Shown one piece after another: positions 15,732 through 24,284 of a stretch of DNA of 64,000 nt. Made by a program: the position numbers and the translations under genes. Source of the stretch: an uncultured Latescibacterota bacterium (GTDB lineage Bacteria > Latescibacterota > UBA2968 > UBA8231); assembly GCA_951813615.1 (NCBI GenBank), contig OX638377.1, forward strand, positions 3,038,001 to 3,102,000, written 5' to 3'. Position 1 is the first letter of the stretch. Each line of letters begins with the position of its first letter. Below the pieces are notes generated by a model. That model did no database searches. It saw only the letters and a program-made list of their open reading frames with translations, and was not told the DNA's origin.

Positions 15732-16574
15732 ATGAATATCGCCAAAGCCATTGTGCCGGTCGCCGGCCTCGGCACCCGACTCCTGCCCACGACCAAATCC
15801 CTGTCCAAGGAAATGCTACCCGTGGGCCGTCTGCCGGTCGTCCACCATGTCGTCGAAGAGCTAGCGGCCGCTGGCATCCGCCAAATCCTCTTCGTCACCG
15901 GACGCAACAAAAGCGCCATCGAGAATCACTTCGACGACAGCGGCGCGGGCTACCGCGAGCGCGGCATTGAGTTTTTCTTCGCACGGCAACTTCAGCCCCC
16001 CGGCACCGGTACTGCGGTCGCCACCGGGGAGGCCTTTGCCGCTGGCGATCCTTTTGTCGTGGCCTTCGGCGACAGCATCGTGCGCACGTCCAGCGGCCGT
16101 CCCCTGTTGCAGCGAATGATCGACTCGCACCTATGCCATTGCGCCGCCTGCACCATCGGCGCGTACGAAGTGCCCGAAGACCGAATGCACCACTACGGCA
16201 TCTTAGTCCCCGAAGTAGCCACAGCCGCAGATTCCAAGCTGACCGCCATCCTCGAAAAACCAACGCCCGCGCAAACCTCCAGCCGTCTGGCCGTTAGCGC
16301 GCGCTACGTGTTTTCTCCGGCCATTTTCGCCCACCTCCGCACCACTACACCCTCTCCGAGCGGCGAGGTATATCTCACCGACGCCATTGCCGCCCTAATC
16401 GCCGCCGGTGACCCCGTGCGCGCCGTGCGCTTGAGCGCCGACGAGCAGCGCTACGACATTGGCAATCACCTATCCTATTTCACGACCTTTATCGACTACG
16501 CGCTCGACGATCCAGAATGGGGCGAGCAAATCCGCGCCTATCTGCGCGAAAAGCTGGCGGACGACTCAGCTTGA
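15732..16574 (+). CDS. galU: UTP-glucose-1-phosphate uridylyltransferase
   Basis: 280 residues, usual GalU length, ATG at 15732. Catalyses UTP + glucose-1-phosphate to UDP-glucose + diphosphate, in the cytoplasm, feeding polysaccharide and glycolipid synthesis. The nucleotide-binding N-terminus is complete: AIVPVAGLGTRLLPTTKSL with KEMLPVGRLP (residues about 5-35). Further on are VTGRNKSAIENHFD, an AFGDSIV segment at about 114-120, an ILEKP motif at about 174, and SGEVYLTDAI near 214. Nothing is missing. It is a single gene divergent from the Nramp-like transporter and followed closely by the sulfite reductase gene, which seems to have its own promoter. Other sugar-phosphate genes (pgi, gnd) are in this window but 42 kb away. 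Confidence 0.92.
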   Translation: MNIAKAIVPVAGLGTRLLPTTKSLSKEMLPVGRLPVVHHVVEELAAAGIRQILFVTGRNKSAIENHFDDSGAGYRERGIEFFFARQLQPPGTGTAVATGEAFAAGDPFVVAFGDSIVRTSSGRPLLQRMIDSHLCHCAACTIGAYEVPEDRMHHYGILVPEVATAADSKLTAILEKPTPAQTSSRLAVSARYVFSPAIFAHLRTTTPSPSGEVYLTDAIAALIAAGDPVRAVRLSADEQRYDIGNHLSYFTTFIDYALDDPEWGEQIRAYLREKLADDSA

Positions 16575-16596
16575 CAGTCTCTTATAAATCTATAAT
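16571..16596 (+). promoter_or_regulatory. Possible promoter of the sulfite reductase gene
   Basis: TTGACA (16571-16576) overlaps the galU stop codon, and TATAAT follows at 16591-16596 after only 14 bases. Both hexamers are perfect but the spacing is short. A second TATAAG at 16599-16604 would leave 22 bases. Suggestive only. Confidence 0.35.
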
Positions 16597-16643
16597 GTTA
16601 TAAGGCTTAATTGGACGACCACCACATAGAGGCGGTTTTAGGT

Positions 16644-18887
16644 ATGGGCACAGCAAGCAATTGGAAAGAAAAACTAGCCGGGCAAATATCCGCCGAGCTA
16701 GCCGACGAAATCGACACCTTCGAGACGCAAATCCACTTGCGCAAGCAGGGCAAGATGGAGGAGAAGCTCTTCGCCGAGACGCGGTTGCGCCGCGGCGTGT
16801 ACGGCCAGCGCTACGACAATGGCCAGCGCTACGACGGCACCCAGACGCAACAGCTACTCTTCCCCGAGCATCAGACCAAGGGGCCGGACACGCTTTGGCA
16901 TGCCCCGGGCATGATGCGGATCAAAATCCCATTCGGCGGGCTGACGGCCGAACAGATGGAAGTGCTAGCCGACGTGGCCGAAGAGTACTCCGAGGAAATC
17001 CTGCACGTCACCACGCGCCAAGACTTCCAAATCCACTTCATCCACCTCGAAGACACGCCCGACCTGATGCGCCGCCTAGCCTCGGTGGGCATCACCACCC
17101 GCGAGGCCTGTGGCAACTCAGTGCGCAACGTCACCGCTTGCCCCCTCTCCGGTGTCTGCCGCACAGAGACCTTTGACGTAACGCCCTATGCTCAAGCCCT
17201 GATGCGCTTCCTGCTCGGGCATCCCGACTGCCAAGACTTCGGGCGCAAGTTCAAGATCGCCTTCTCCGGCTGCCAGCACGAAGCCTGCGGCCTGACCAAC
17301 ATGCACGACCTAGGCGGCATCGCCGTGGTCAAGACCATCGACGGCGAAGAAAAGCGCGGCTTTAAGCTCTACGTCGGCGGCGGCTTAGGAGCGGTGCCAC
17401 ACCAAGCCCAGCTCTTCGACGAGTTCGTACCCGCCGAGGAATTGCTGCCCATCTCCCAAGCCATCGCCCGAGTCTTTGCCCGCCTCGGCGAAAAGAAAAA
17501 CCGCAATCGCGCCCGCATTAAATTTTTGGTCGCCAAGCTCGGCATTGAGGAATTCCGCCGCTTGGTGTTGGAGGAACGCGCCATCCTGCCCGAAGATCCG
17601 AGCTGGACCGCATACTTAGACGACTTGCACGTCACCGATGAGCAGCCGCTCAAGCCGGGCCAAGCTCTCAACGGCATAGCCGCGAGCGAAGGCTTCGCCG
17701 AATGGTACCGCACCAACGTCTATGCGCAGCGCCAAGATGGCTATGCGGTCGCCACCGTGGTTCTGCCGCTGGGCGATATCACCTCTAGCCAACTGCGCAC
17801 ATTAGCCGCCATCAGCCGGCGCTACGTCCGCGAAACCGTCCGCACCACCGTCGAGCAAAATCTCGTCCTGCGCTGGGTCAGCGAAACCGATCTGCCCCAC
17901 CTCTACGACGAGCTCGTGGCCCTCGGCCTCGCCGAGTCCGGCGCCGGAACCATTGCCGACGTGACGGCCTGCCCTGGCACCGACACCTGCAAGCTCGGCA
18001 TTGCCTCCTCGCGCGGCCTAGCTGCTGAATTGCGCAATCGTCTCAGTGAGGAAAACGGCCAACTCAATGAGGCCATCGAGGCCCTGCGGATCAAGATCAG
18101 CGGCTGCTTCAACTCCTGTGGCCAACACCACGCCGCCGACATTGGCTTCTACGGCAACAGCCGCAAGATCAACGGCATCACCGTGCCGCACTTTCAGGTT
18201 GTCTTGGGCGGCCAGTGGCGGGAAAACGCCGGCTCCTTCGGCTTGGCCACGGGTGCCGTGCCCTCCAAGAACATCCCCGAAGTCGTCTCTCGGTTGGCCA
18301 AGCACTTCGTCGCCGAGCGCGCTGCGGACGAGACCTTCAAGGACTTCATCACTCGCATTGGCAAGCGCGACGTCAAGGCCATGCTCGAAGATCTGACCCA
18401 AGTGCCGTCCCACGAAGAAAACAGTTGGTACTACCAAGACTGGGGCGACACCCGCGAGTTTACCATGGACGACCTCGGCAAGGGCGAGTGCGCCGGCGAG
18501 GTCGTTTCCATCACGACCATGGAAATCGCCGCAGCCGAGCGCGAGGTCTTTGAAGCGCAAGTCGCCTTTGACGAGGGCCAGCTGGAAGCCGCTTGGCAGA
18601 CCGCTCTGGACGCCATGCTGCGCTCGTCCCGCGCCCTGGTCAAAGAGCAATTCTACGACGTTCCGGAAACGCCCGAGGTGGTGGTAGCTGAATTTCGCAC
18701 GCGTTTCTACGACAGCGAGTTGTTCTCGCCAAAATTTGCCAACTACCTCTTCGCCGCGCATCAGAACCCGCCGAGCGAATTGACCAAGGTGCAAGTCCAC
18801 CGCTTTATCGAGGAAGCGCAGCTCTTCATCGAAGGCGCGTACACCTGCTACGACAAAATCGCCGTCCCCGTCGGCACTACCGCTTGA
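16644..18887 (+). CDS. Ferredoxin-dependent sulfite/nitrite reductase with extra C-terminal domain
   Basis: 747 residues from the ATG at 16644 (GAGGCGG about 10 bases upstream). A TTG at 16611 would add 11 residues. Two tandem NirA/CysI half-repeats are visible. The first (about 60-330) has TACPLSGVC at C166/C172 and SGCQHEAC at C210/C214. The second (about 340-600) has TACPGTDTC at C443/C449 and SGCFNSC at C488/C492, the CX5C...CX3C set that ligates the siroheme-bridged 4Fe-4S cluster. It reduces sulfite or nitrite by six electrons; sequence alone does not separate the two. Unusually, residues about 630-735 form a helical tail not present in ordinary enzymes of about 570 residues, reminiscent of a non-catalytic HEPN domain. 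A companion protein and a ferredoxin follow. Confidence 0.88.
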   Translation: MGTASNWKEKLAGQISAELADEIDTFETQIHLRKQGKMEEKLFAETRLRRGVYGQRYDNGQRYDGTQTQQLLFPEHQTKGPDTLWHAPGMMRIKIPFGGLTAEQMEVLADVAEEYSEEILHVTTRQDFQIHFIHLEDTPDLMRRLASVGITTREACGNSVRNVTACPLSGVCRTETFDVTPYAQALMRFLLGHPDCQDFGRKFKIAFSGCQHEACGLTNMHDLGGIAVVKTIDGEEKRGFKLYVGGGLGAVPHQAQLFDEFVPAEELLPISQAIARVFARLGEKKNRNRARIKFLVAKLGIEEFRRLVLEERAILPEDPSWTAYLDDLHVTDEQPLKPGQALNGIAASEGFAEWYRTNVYAQRQDGYAVATVVLPLGDITSSQLRTLAAISRRYVRETVRTTVEQNLVLRWVSETDLPHLYDELVALGLAESGAGTIADVTACPGTDTCKLGIASSRGLAAELRNRLSEENGQLNEAIEALRIKISGCFNSCGQHHAADIGFYGNSRKINGITVPHFQVVLGGQWRENAGSFGLATGAVPSKNIPEVVSRLAKHFVAERAADETFKDFITRIGKRDVKAMLEDLTQVPSHEENSWYYQDWGDTREFTMDDLGKGECAGEVVSITTMEIAAAEREVFEAQVAFDEGQLEAAWQTALDAMLRSSRALVKEQFYDVPETPEVVVAEFRTRFYDSELFSPKFANYLFAAHQNPPSELTKVQVHRFIEEAQLFIEGAYTCYDKIAVPVGTTA

Positions 18888-18893
18888 GTCTCT

Positions 18894-19472
18894 ATGGAAT
18901 CTCTACAGCGCATCAACGTCAAATTCTATCTCGAAGATCCCGAGTCCCTATCAGCCGAAGAGGCTTTTCGCATCTTCAATAGCTGGATCCCGACGACCCC
19001 AGACGAAGTCCTCATCGACGTGGCCGACTACAGCCATCTAGATGAGGGACCGATGACCCTGCTCGTCGGCCACGAAGCCAACTACAGCCTCGACAACCAC
19101 AGCGCCGAGATGGGCTTGCTCTACTCGCGCAAACAACCCGCGGACGGCGACCTGACCGCGCGGCTTGCCAGCGCCTTCAAAGCAGCGCTCACCGCCTGCC
19201 GACGCCTCGAAGGAGAGCCCAGCCTAGCGGGCAAAGTCAAATTTCGCAGCGGCGACGTGTTCATAGTTGCCAACGACCGCCTCAACGCAACCAACGACGA
19301 CGCCGGCGAAAACACCCTGCGGGCCGCCCTCGACCCGGTACTCGCCCAGCTCTTCGCTGGCACCGAGTACGCCGTGGAGCGCGACCCTGCCCCTGAGCTA
19401 CGCCTCAACCTGAGAATACGCTGTCAAACCAACGCCGACGCGGCGACCTTGCTGGGCAATCTCGCCGCTTGA
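18894..19472 (+). CDS. Conserved companion protein of the sulfite/nitrite reductase, function unknown
   Basis: 192 residues, ATG at 18894, six bases after the reductase stop, so almost certainly co-transcribed and translationally linked. No signal peptide or membrane segment. It starts with a beta-strand phrase (INVKFYLEDPESLSAEEAF), has IDVADYSHLDEGPMTLLVGHEANY at about 41-64 (conserved-looking His and Asp residues), and ends with a second beta-alpha unit (LRLNLRIRCQTNADAATLL). I do not recognise the family. Its position between the reductase and its likely electron donor suggests an accessory role such as cofactor insertion or electron-transfer scaffolding, which is inference only. The downstream -35 hexamer overlaps its stop codon. 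Confidence 0.65.
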   Translation: MESLQRINVKFYLEDPESLSAEEAFRIFNSWIPTTPDEVLIDVADYSHLDEGPMTLLVGHEANYSLDNHSAEMGLLYSRKQPADGDLTARLASAFKAALTACRRLEGEPSLAGKVKFRSGDVFIVANDRLNATNDDAGENTLRAALDPVLAQLFAGTEYAVERDPAPELRLNLRIRCQTNADAATLLGNLAA

Positions 19473-19496
19473 CAGAGGCAACAAGGCCCGTATTTT
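19469..19496 (+). promoter_or_regulatory. Predicted promoter of the ferredoxin gene
   Basis: TTGACA (19469-19474) overlapping the preceding TGA stop, 16-base spacer, TATTTT (19491-19496), then the start at 19556 with a GGGAGGA ribosome site. Good spacing and hexamers. Confidence 0.55.
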
Positions 19497-19555
19497 TGCG
19501 ATAGTTCCCGATTCAAAGAAACAATGAAGCAATAGCACCTTATTGGGAGGAACCC

Positions 19556-19870
19556 ATGGCTTACTACATCACTGAAACCTGCATCGACGTCAAAGACAAA
19601 GCCTGCGTCGAGGTTTGCCCGGTGGACTGCATCCATCCGATCGACGGCGAAGGCGAACCCATGCTCTACATCGACCCGGATGAGTGCATCGATTGCGGTG
19701 CCTGCGAGCCGGAGTGCCCGGTCGAGGCGATCTTCGCCGAAGAGGACATGCCCGATGACCAAGACCGCTTCGTCGAGATCAACACCAAGTACTTTGAGCT
19801 GCGCGACGATGCCGACGAATGGAACGAGTGGAAGCAGGAGCACGCGGGCGAATTTGAGAAGACTAGCTAG
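19556..19870 (+). CDS. Seven-iron (3Fe-4S + 4Fe-4S) ferredoxin
   Basis: 104 residues, ATG at 19556 behind a strong GGGAGGA site. The N-terminal cluster motif is C9-x7-C17-x3-C21-P (TCIDVKDKACVEVCP), the spacing of a 3Fe-4S site, followed by CIDCGACEPECP for a 4Fe-4S cluster, as in FdxA-type ferredoxins. The last 40 residues are an acidic tail (FAEEDMPDDQDRF, WNEWKQEH) typical of the family. It is a soluble electron carrier. Its position after the ferredoxin-type sulfite/nitrite reductase makes it the likely donor, though it has its own promoter and a terminator and may serve other partners, such as oxidoreductases not in this window. Confidence 0.9.
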   Translation: MAYYITETCIDVKDKACVEVCPVDCIHPIDGEGEPMLYIDPDECIDCGACEPECPVEAIFAEEDMPDDQDRFVEINTKYFELRDDADEWNEWKQEHAGEFEKTS

Positions 19871-19887
19871 GACGCCCCTCTTTACGC

Positions 19888-19926
19888 GAAAAAGCCGGGA
19901 CGCCCCACGGGTTTCCCGGCTTTTTC
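19888..19926 (+). terminator. Rho-independent terminator after the ferredoxin gene
   Basis: AAAAAGCCGGGA pairs with TTTCCCGGCTTTTT, stem about 11 bp, loop about 11, with a T-run. A-run before and T-run after make it usable in both directions. Confidence 0.85.
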
Positions 19927-19930
19927 ACGC

Positions 19931-19960
19931 TTGACGATATCGGACCCACCCCGCTTATTT
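19931..19960 (+). promoter_or_regulatory. Possible promoter of the E1 alpha/beta operon
   Basis: TTGACG (19931-19936), 18-base spacer, TTATTT (19955-19960), directly after the ferredoxin terminator and 34 bases before the ATG at 19995. Confidence 0.45.
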
Positions 19961-19994
19961 TTTGCCCTAACGAGCATTGCCGGAGATAGCATAC

Positions 19995-21005
19995 ATGGCG
20001 AAGACAACTGCCCGCAAAAAACCCAAAGCAAAGAAAGTCAAACTCCGGGCCGCGCCCGACAAACTGTGGTTTATGTACCGCAAGATGTCGGAGATCCGCC
20101 TCTTTGAAGAGCACGTCTGGGACGTCTATACCCGCGGACTGATGCCCGGCCTAGCCCATCTCTACATCGGCGAGGAAGGCGTGGCCGTAGGCACTTGCGC
20201 GGCCCTGCGCGACGACGACTACATCACCAGCACGCACCGCGGCCACGGGCACTGCCTAGCCAAGGGCGGCCAGCTCGACCGCATGATGGCCGAAATCATG
20301 GGCAAGGAAGCCGGCTATTGCCGCGGCAAGGGCGGGTCCATGCACATCGCCGACATGTCGGTGGGCATCCTCGGTGCCAACGGCATTGTCGGTGGCGGCT
20401 TCGGCATCTGCACCGGTGCCGGGCTCTCGGCCAAGCTGCGCGGCTCCGATCAAGTGGGCGTCTGCTTCTTCGGCGACGGCGCGGCCAACCAAGGCATCAT
20501 GCTCGAAACCATCAACATGGCCGTAATCTGGAACCTGCCGGTCATCTACATTTGCGAGAACAACCAGTACGGCGAGCACACCCCGTACGAGAGCGTCACC
20601 GGCGTCACCGACATCGCCGACCGCGCCAAGGGGCTGGGCCTCGAAGGAATCATCGCCGATGGGGCCGATGTGCTGGACATGTGCGAAAAAGTAACCGCCG
20701 CGGTGACCAAGGCGCGCAAGGGCGGCGGCCCGAGCCTGATCGAAGCTAAAACCTACCGCTACCACGGGCACCACGTCGGCGACGCCCAGACCTACCGCAC
20801 CCGCGACGAGGTCGGCTGGTGGTCTGAGAACAAGGATCCCATTCGCCTATTGGGCCAATACATGGTCGCCAACCGGGTCGCCAAACAAGCCGAACTCGAC
20901 GCCCTGTACGAGCAAGTGGAGCGCGAGGTTCTCGACGCCATCGAATTCGGCAAAGACGCCGACTTCCCCCCGCCAGAACAAGCTTTTGAGGATATATATG
21001 CCTGA
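19995..21005 (+). CDS. 2-oxoacid (pyruvate/acetoin) dehydrogenase E1, alpha subunit
   Basis: 336 residues from the ATG at 19995 (GGAG about 10 bases upstream). A TTG at 19977 is less likely. The TPP-binding signature is complete: GDGAANQG at about 160-167 through ENNQYGEH about 188. Upstream are STHRGHGHCLAKG (about 78-90) and the MGKEAGYCRGKGGSMH loop that contacts the phosphorylation-loop region in E1 alpha proteins. A lysine-rich N-terminal tail (AKTTARKKPKAKK) precedes the fold. With the beta subunit it decarboxylates a 2-oxoacid and passes the acyl group to lipoyl-E2. E2 and E3 are not in this window. Pyruvate, acetoin and branched-chain substrates cannot be told apart from sequence alone. 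Confidence 0.9.
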   Translation: MAKTTARKKPKAKKVKLRAAPDKLWFMYRKMSEIRLFEEHVWDVYTRGLMPGLAHLYIGEEGVAVGTCAALRDDDYITSTHRGHGHCLAKGGQLDRMMAEIMGKEAGYCRGKGGSMHIADMSVGILGANGIVGGGFGICTGAGLSAKLRGSDQVGVCFFGDGAANQGIMLETINMAVIWNLPVIYICENNQYGEHTPYESVTGVTDIADRAKGLGLEGIIADGADVLDMCEKVTAAVTKARKGGGPSLIEAKTYRYHGHHVGDAQTYRTRDEVGWWSENKDPIRLLGQYMVANRVAKQAELDALYEQVEREVLDAIEFGKDADFPPPEQAFEDIYA

Positions 21006-21981
21006 TCGAGACATGCTGTTTAGAGAGGCAATCGGCCTAGCCACCGCCGAGGAGATGCGCCGCGACGAGTCCGTCTTTGTCATGGGCGAGGACGTGGGGG
21101 CTTCTGGCGGCATCTTCAAATGCTGCGAGGGCCTCTTCGAGGAATTCGGCGAGGAGCGCGTCATCGACACCCCCATTGCCGAGGCCGGCTACATCGGGCT
21201 CGGCGTCGGTGCCGCCATGACCGGCATGCGCCCGCTGTGCGAACTGATGTTCGGCGACTTTTCGCTGTTGACCATGGACCAAATCGTCAATCAGGCCGCT
21301 AAAATCCGCTACATGTCGGGCGGCCAATGCAAGGTTCCGCTGACGATTCGGCTGTCAATGGGAGCCGGGCGCTCTTCCGCCGCGCAGCACTCGCAGAGCT
21401 TGCACGCGCTTTTCGCCCATATTCCCGGGCTCAAAGTCGCCATTCCTGCTACGCCGCGCGATGCCAAGGGCCTGCTCAAGACCGCGATCCGCGACGACAA
21501 TCCCGTGCTGTTCTTTGAAGACAAAATGATGTACAACGACTCCGGCCCCGTGCCCGAAGAAGACGACTTTCTCATTCCCTTTGGTGAAGCCGAGATCAAA
21601 CGAGAGGGTACCGACCTGACTCTCGTCGCCACCTCCAGCATGGTCGGCCTCGCCTTGGCCGCGGCGGAAGACCTCGCCGCCCAAGGCCTAGAAGCCGAGG
21701 TCGTCGATCCGCGCACCCTCGTGCCGCTGGACAAGGAGACTCTGCTCGCCTCGGTGCGCAAAACCGGCTATGCGGTGGTAATTGATGAAGGTGTCGAGCG
21801 CTACGGTACCACGGCCGAGCTCGCTTCCATCCTCAACGCCGAGGCATTCGATTGGCTCGACGCACCTGTCTTGCGCATTGGCGCGGCCGACGTGCCCATC
21901 CCCTTCAGCCCCACCCTCGAGATGCCGACCATCCCCAGCCAAGAGCGCATCGTCGAGACCGTCCTCTCCCAGCGAGGTTAG
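20998..21981 (+). CDS. 2-oxoacid (pyruvate/acetoin) dehydrogenase E1, beta subunit
   Basis: 327 residues from the ATG at 20998, which overlaps the alpha gene by eight bases and has GAGG seven bases upstream. A TTG at 20986 is in frame but worse placed. Typical transketolase-pyrimidine domain at about 3-180 (FREAIGLATAEEMRRD, MGEDVGASGGIFK, DTPIAEAGYIGLGVGAA) and a transketolase C-terminal domain at about 195-315 (VDPRTLVPLDKETLLASV, DVPIPFSPTLE). The catalytic glutamate of the pyrimidine domain lies in the MGEDVG or IAEAG segment, as in the family. Forms the alpha2beta2 E1 with its neighbour. The overlap indicates coupled, equimolar synthesis. Confidence 0.9.
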   Translation: MPDRDMLFREAIGLATAEEMRRDESVFVMGEDVGASGGIFKCCEGLFEEFGEERVIDTPIAEAGYIGLGVGAAMTGMRPLCELMFGDFSLLTMDQIVNQAAKIRYMSGGQCKVPLTIRLSMGAGRSSAAQHSQSLHALFAHIPGLKVAIPATPRDAKGLLKTAIRDDNPVLFFEDKMMYNDSGPVPEEDDFLIPFGEAEIKREGTDLTLVATSSMVGLALAAAEDLAAQGLEAEVVDPRTLVPLDKETLLASVRKTGYAVVIDEGVERYGTTAELASILNAEAFDWLDAPVLRIGAADVPIPFSPTLEMPTIPSQERIVETVLSQRG

Positions 21982-21985
21982 GCTT

Positions 21986-22894
21986 TTGTCGCGTCCGGCT
22001 TGCTTGGTCACAGGCTCGTCGAGCGGGATTGGTGCGGCCATCGTCCGCCAATTCGCCGCCCAAGGCTACGACGTGGTGGTCCACTACAATGCTGGCGAAG
22101 AACGCGCCGCCCAGATCGCCGAGACCATTCGCGCCGAATACGCCGTCGAAGCCCTAGTCCTCGGTGCCGATCTCTCGCAGCCAGAGGCTCCTTTCGACCT
22201 AGTGGACCGCACCTTCGCGCACTTTGGTCGCCTCGACGTGGCAATCAGCAACAGCGGCGTGCCCAACTACGTCGCCGACGAACAGGGCCAACTCGTCCGC
22301 TACCACTTTAGCGACACCCCGATCGAGCACCTCGACAAGGAGATGCACCGCGTCCTCAGCCTCAATCTCATGGGGGCCTACCGGCTGGCCCAACGCGCCC
22401 TCAAGCACATGGTGGACCAAGCCGCGCAAGAAGCCGAGCCCCTCCACCGCAGCATCCTCTTGATTACCTCCATCTCGGATATCGCCCCCGAGAGCACCCG
22501 CATTCCCTACGGCGTCAGCAAGGCCGGCCTCAATCACGTGGTCGCCGGCGCGGCCTTCGACGGCGGGCCGCACAACATCACGGTCAACGCCCTGCGCCCC
22601 GGCGTCGTCGATACGCCGATGACGAGCCGCCCCTCGGGCGTGGAAGATCCGCAATCGGGCCGCGAATTCACCGTGGCCGAGATCTACGGTTTGATGGCCG
22701 CAGGGGGTTCCCAACCCATTCGCCGCATCGGACGCCCCGAGGACATCGCCTGCGCCGCCTACGCCTTCACCCAGATCCCCTACATGACCGGCCAGCTCAT
22801 CGCCGTTGACGGCGGCTTTACCCTGCCCGGCAACTTCCCCAACCGCGAGGTCTTTCTCCAAGAGGGCCTGCGGCAGCGGCAATCTAGTTCTTGA
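21986..22894 (+). CDS. Short-chain dehydrogenase/reductase (FabG-like)
   Basis: 302 residues if started at the TTG at 21986, four bases after the E1 beta stop, with AGGTTAGG just upstream. Longer starts would lie inside the E1 beta gene. The start yields MSRPACLVTGSSSGIG, placing the NAD(P)-binding TGxxxGIG motif at the very N-terminus as in normal SDRs. The SNSG loop (about 81-84), the catalytic Ser of ITSISD (about 160) and the YGVSK active site (Tyr near 174) are intact. The C-terminus ends GQLIAVDGGFTLP, the usual SDR closing motif. Substrate unknown. Coupling to the E1 genes suggests a hydroxy- or ketoacid metabolite of the same pathway. Confidence 0.85.
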   Translation: MSRPACLVTGSSSGIGAAIVRQFAAQGYDVVVHYNAGEERAAQIAETIRAEYAVEALVLGADLSQPEAPFDLVDRTFAHFGRLDVAISNSGVPNYVADEQGQLVRYHFSDTPIEHLDKEMHRVLSLNLMGAYRLAQRALKHMVDQAAQEAEPLHRSILLITSISDIAPESTRIPYGVSKAGLNHVVAGAAFDGGPHNITVNALRPGVVDTPMTSRPSGVEDPQSGREFTVAEIYGLMAAGGSQPIRRIGRPEDIACAAYAFTQIPYMTGQLIAVDGGFTLPGNFPNREVFLQEGLRQRQSSS

Positions 22895-22994
22895 CATAGA
22901 CAACGGGCTGTCTGCGCCGTATTGCGTCAAGGCCTCAAGGGAGGAACTAAAAACTATGTCTTAAGCGCTCCTACCCCACCCAAGGAGAATCGCC

Positions 22995-24242
22995 ATGATT
23001 GGTCTCGTCCTCTTCATCCTCATCCTTACCCTAGTCGCCTGCTCCGGTCCCACACCGGTAGCACCTCATCCTGCGGGTAAAGCCAACTGTGCCTTGTGTG
23101 AACTCTTGGACGACTACAACTATACCGTTGCCGACGAGCAGGACACCGATGATAGCCCCGACAACTCGTCTGAGGTAGAAGCAGAAGCCGATTTACTCGC
23201 GGACTCAGCCCTAGTAAGTCTCTTGGACGACTACAACTATACCGTTGCCGACGAGCAGGACACCGATGATAGCCCCGACAGCTCGTCTGAGGCAGAAGCA
23301 GAAGCCGATTTACTCGCGGACTCAGCCCTAGTGAGTCTCTTGGGCGACGACTCATACACTATGGCCGACCGAGTCTTCGCCGACGCCAATCTGGAGCGCG
23401 CGGTGCGCCAGGTGCTGAATCGACCAAAAGGCTCCCTTACGCCTGAGGACTTTGCTTCCCTAACCACGCTTTCAGCCACCGATAAAGACATTCAGAGTTT
23501 GGTGGGACTTGAGCACTTTACGGCCCTACAAGTCCTAGATCTGAGCGACAACCAGATCGCCGATTTAACCCCACTGAACAAAGTGACTGAGCTGTCAGAG
23601 TTACATCTGAATTACAACCGGATTGTCGATTTAACACCGCTGAACCAGATGACTGAGCTGAAAAGATTGGAACTAAGAGGCAACTATATTACCGACCTAA
23701 CTCCACTGGCCGCCTTGGACCTGAACCGGCTAGATCTGAGTTTCAATCAGATAATTGATGTCAGCCCATTGAGCGTATTAGTAGAGCTGTTAACGCTAGA
23801 GCTAAAGGGCAACCTGATCTCCGAGATAACCCCGCTGGCCACCCTGAAACACCTGTATTGGCTAGATCTGGGCCGCAACTATATTGCCGAGATAACCCCG
23901 CTGATCGCTTTGAGACGCGACCTATATCTCCTGTGGCTGGACTCCAACCAGCTATCCGATCTAACCCCATTGAGCCAACTGACTAACTTAGCTTGGCTGC
24001 ATCTGGGGGAAAACCAAATAGTCGATCTAACCCCCCTGACCCCCCTGACGAATCTGAATAGGCTGGATCTGCACAACAATCGGATTAAAAGCTTGGTTCC
24101 CCTAATCCTCAATCCCGGCCTAGGTGAAGACGTTTCGGGACTGGCGGATAGGCTAACTTTGCAAGGCAATCCCCTTAGTCCCCCAGTCCGCAACACGCAG
24201 ATCCCCATCTTAGAAGAAAGAGGCGTCCAAGTCGAATACTAA
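22995..24242 (+). CDS. Internalin-like leucine-rich-repeat lipoprotein
   Basis: 415 residues, ATG at 22995 with AAGGAG upstream. Lipoprotein signal (LFILILTLVAC, lipobox LVAC, Cys about 16). Residues about 37-115 consist of two almost identical 39-residue acidic repeats (LLDDYNYTVADEQDTDDSPD...) plus the start of a third, perhaps a flexible spacer between the lipid anchor and the binding domain. From about 145 to 380 runs a series of about ten 22-residue LRRs of the form L..L.L..N.I.DLTPL, the bacterial internalin consensus, preceded by a cap (FADANLERAVRQVLN). It ends ERGVQVEY, like its neighbour. Probably surface-exposed and involved in protein binding. Ligand unknown. Confidence 0.85.
   Translation: MIGLVLFILILTLVACSGPTPVAPHPAGKANCALCELLDDYNYTVADEQDTDDSPDNSSEVEAEADLLADSALVSLLDDYNYTVADEQDTDDSPDSSSEAEAEADLLADSALVSLLGDDSYTMADRVFADANLERAVRQVLNRPKGSLTPEDFASLTTLSATDKDIQSLVGLEHFTALQVLDLSDNQIADLTPLNKVTELSELHLNYNRIVDLTPLNQMTELKRLELRGNYITDLTPLAALDLNRLDLSFNQIIDVSPLSVLVELLTLELKGNLISEITPLATLKHLYWLDLGRNYIAEITPLIALRRDLYLLWLDSNQLSDLTPLSQLTNLAWLHLGENQIVDLTPLTPLTNLNRLDLHNNRIKSLVPLILNPGLGEDVSGLADRLTLQGNPLSPPVRNTQIPILEERGVQVEY
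23103..23336 (+). repeat. Two tandem 117-bp coding repeats
   Basis: Copies at 23103-23219 and 23220-23336 differ at only a few positions (for example AAC/AGC and GTA/GCA codons). Each encodes 39 residues, so copy number can change without a frameshift. A third copy begins at 23337 and diverges after a few codons. Confidence 0.9.
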
Positions 24243-24284
24243 ACTCGTCGCCACATCCGTCCCTCTTCTATAAAAGACCTCGCC

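Noticed and set aside
18480..18887. A toxin-type HEPN RNase in the reductase tail
   Set aside because: The RxxxxH catalytic motif is absent, so at most a non-catalytic fold resemblance remains.
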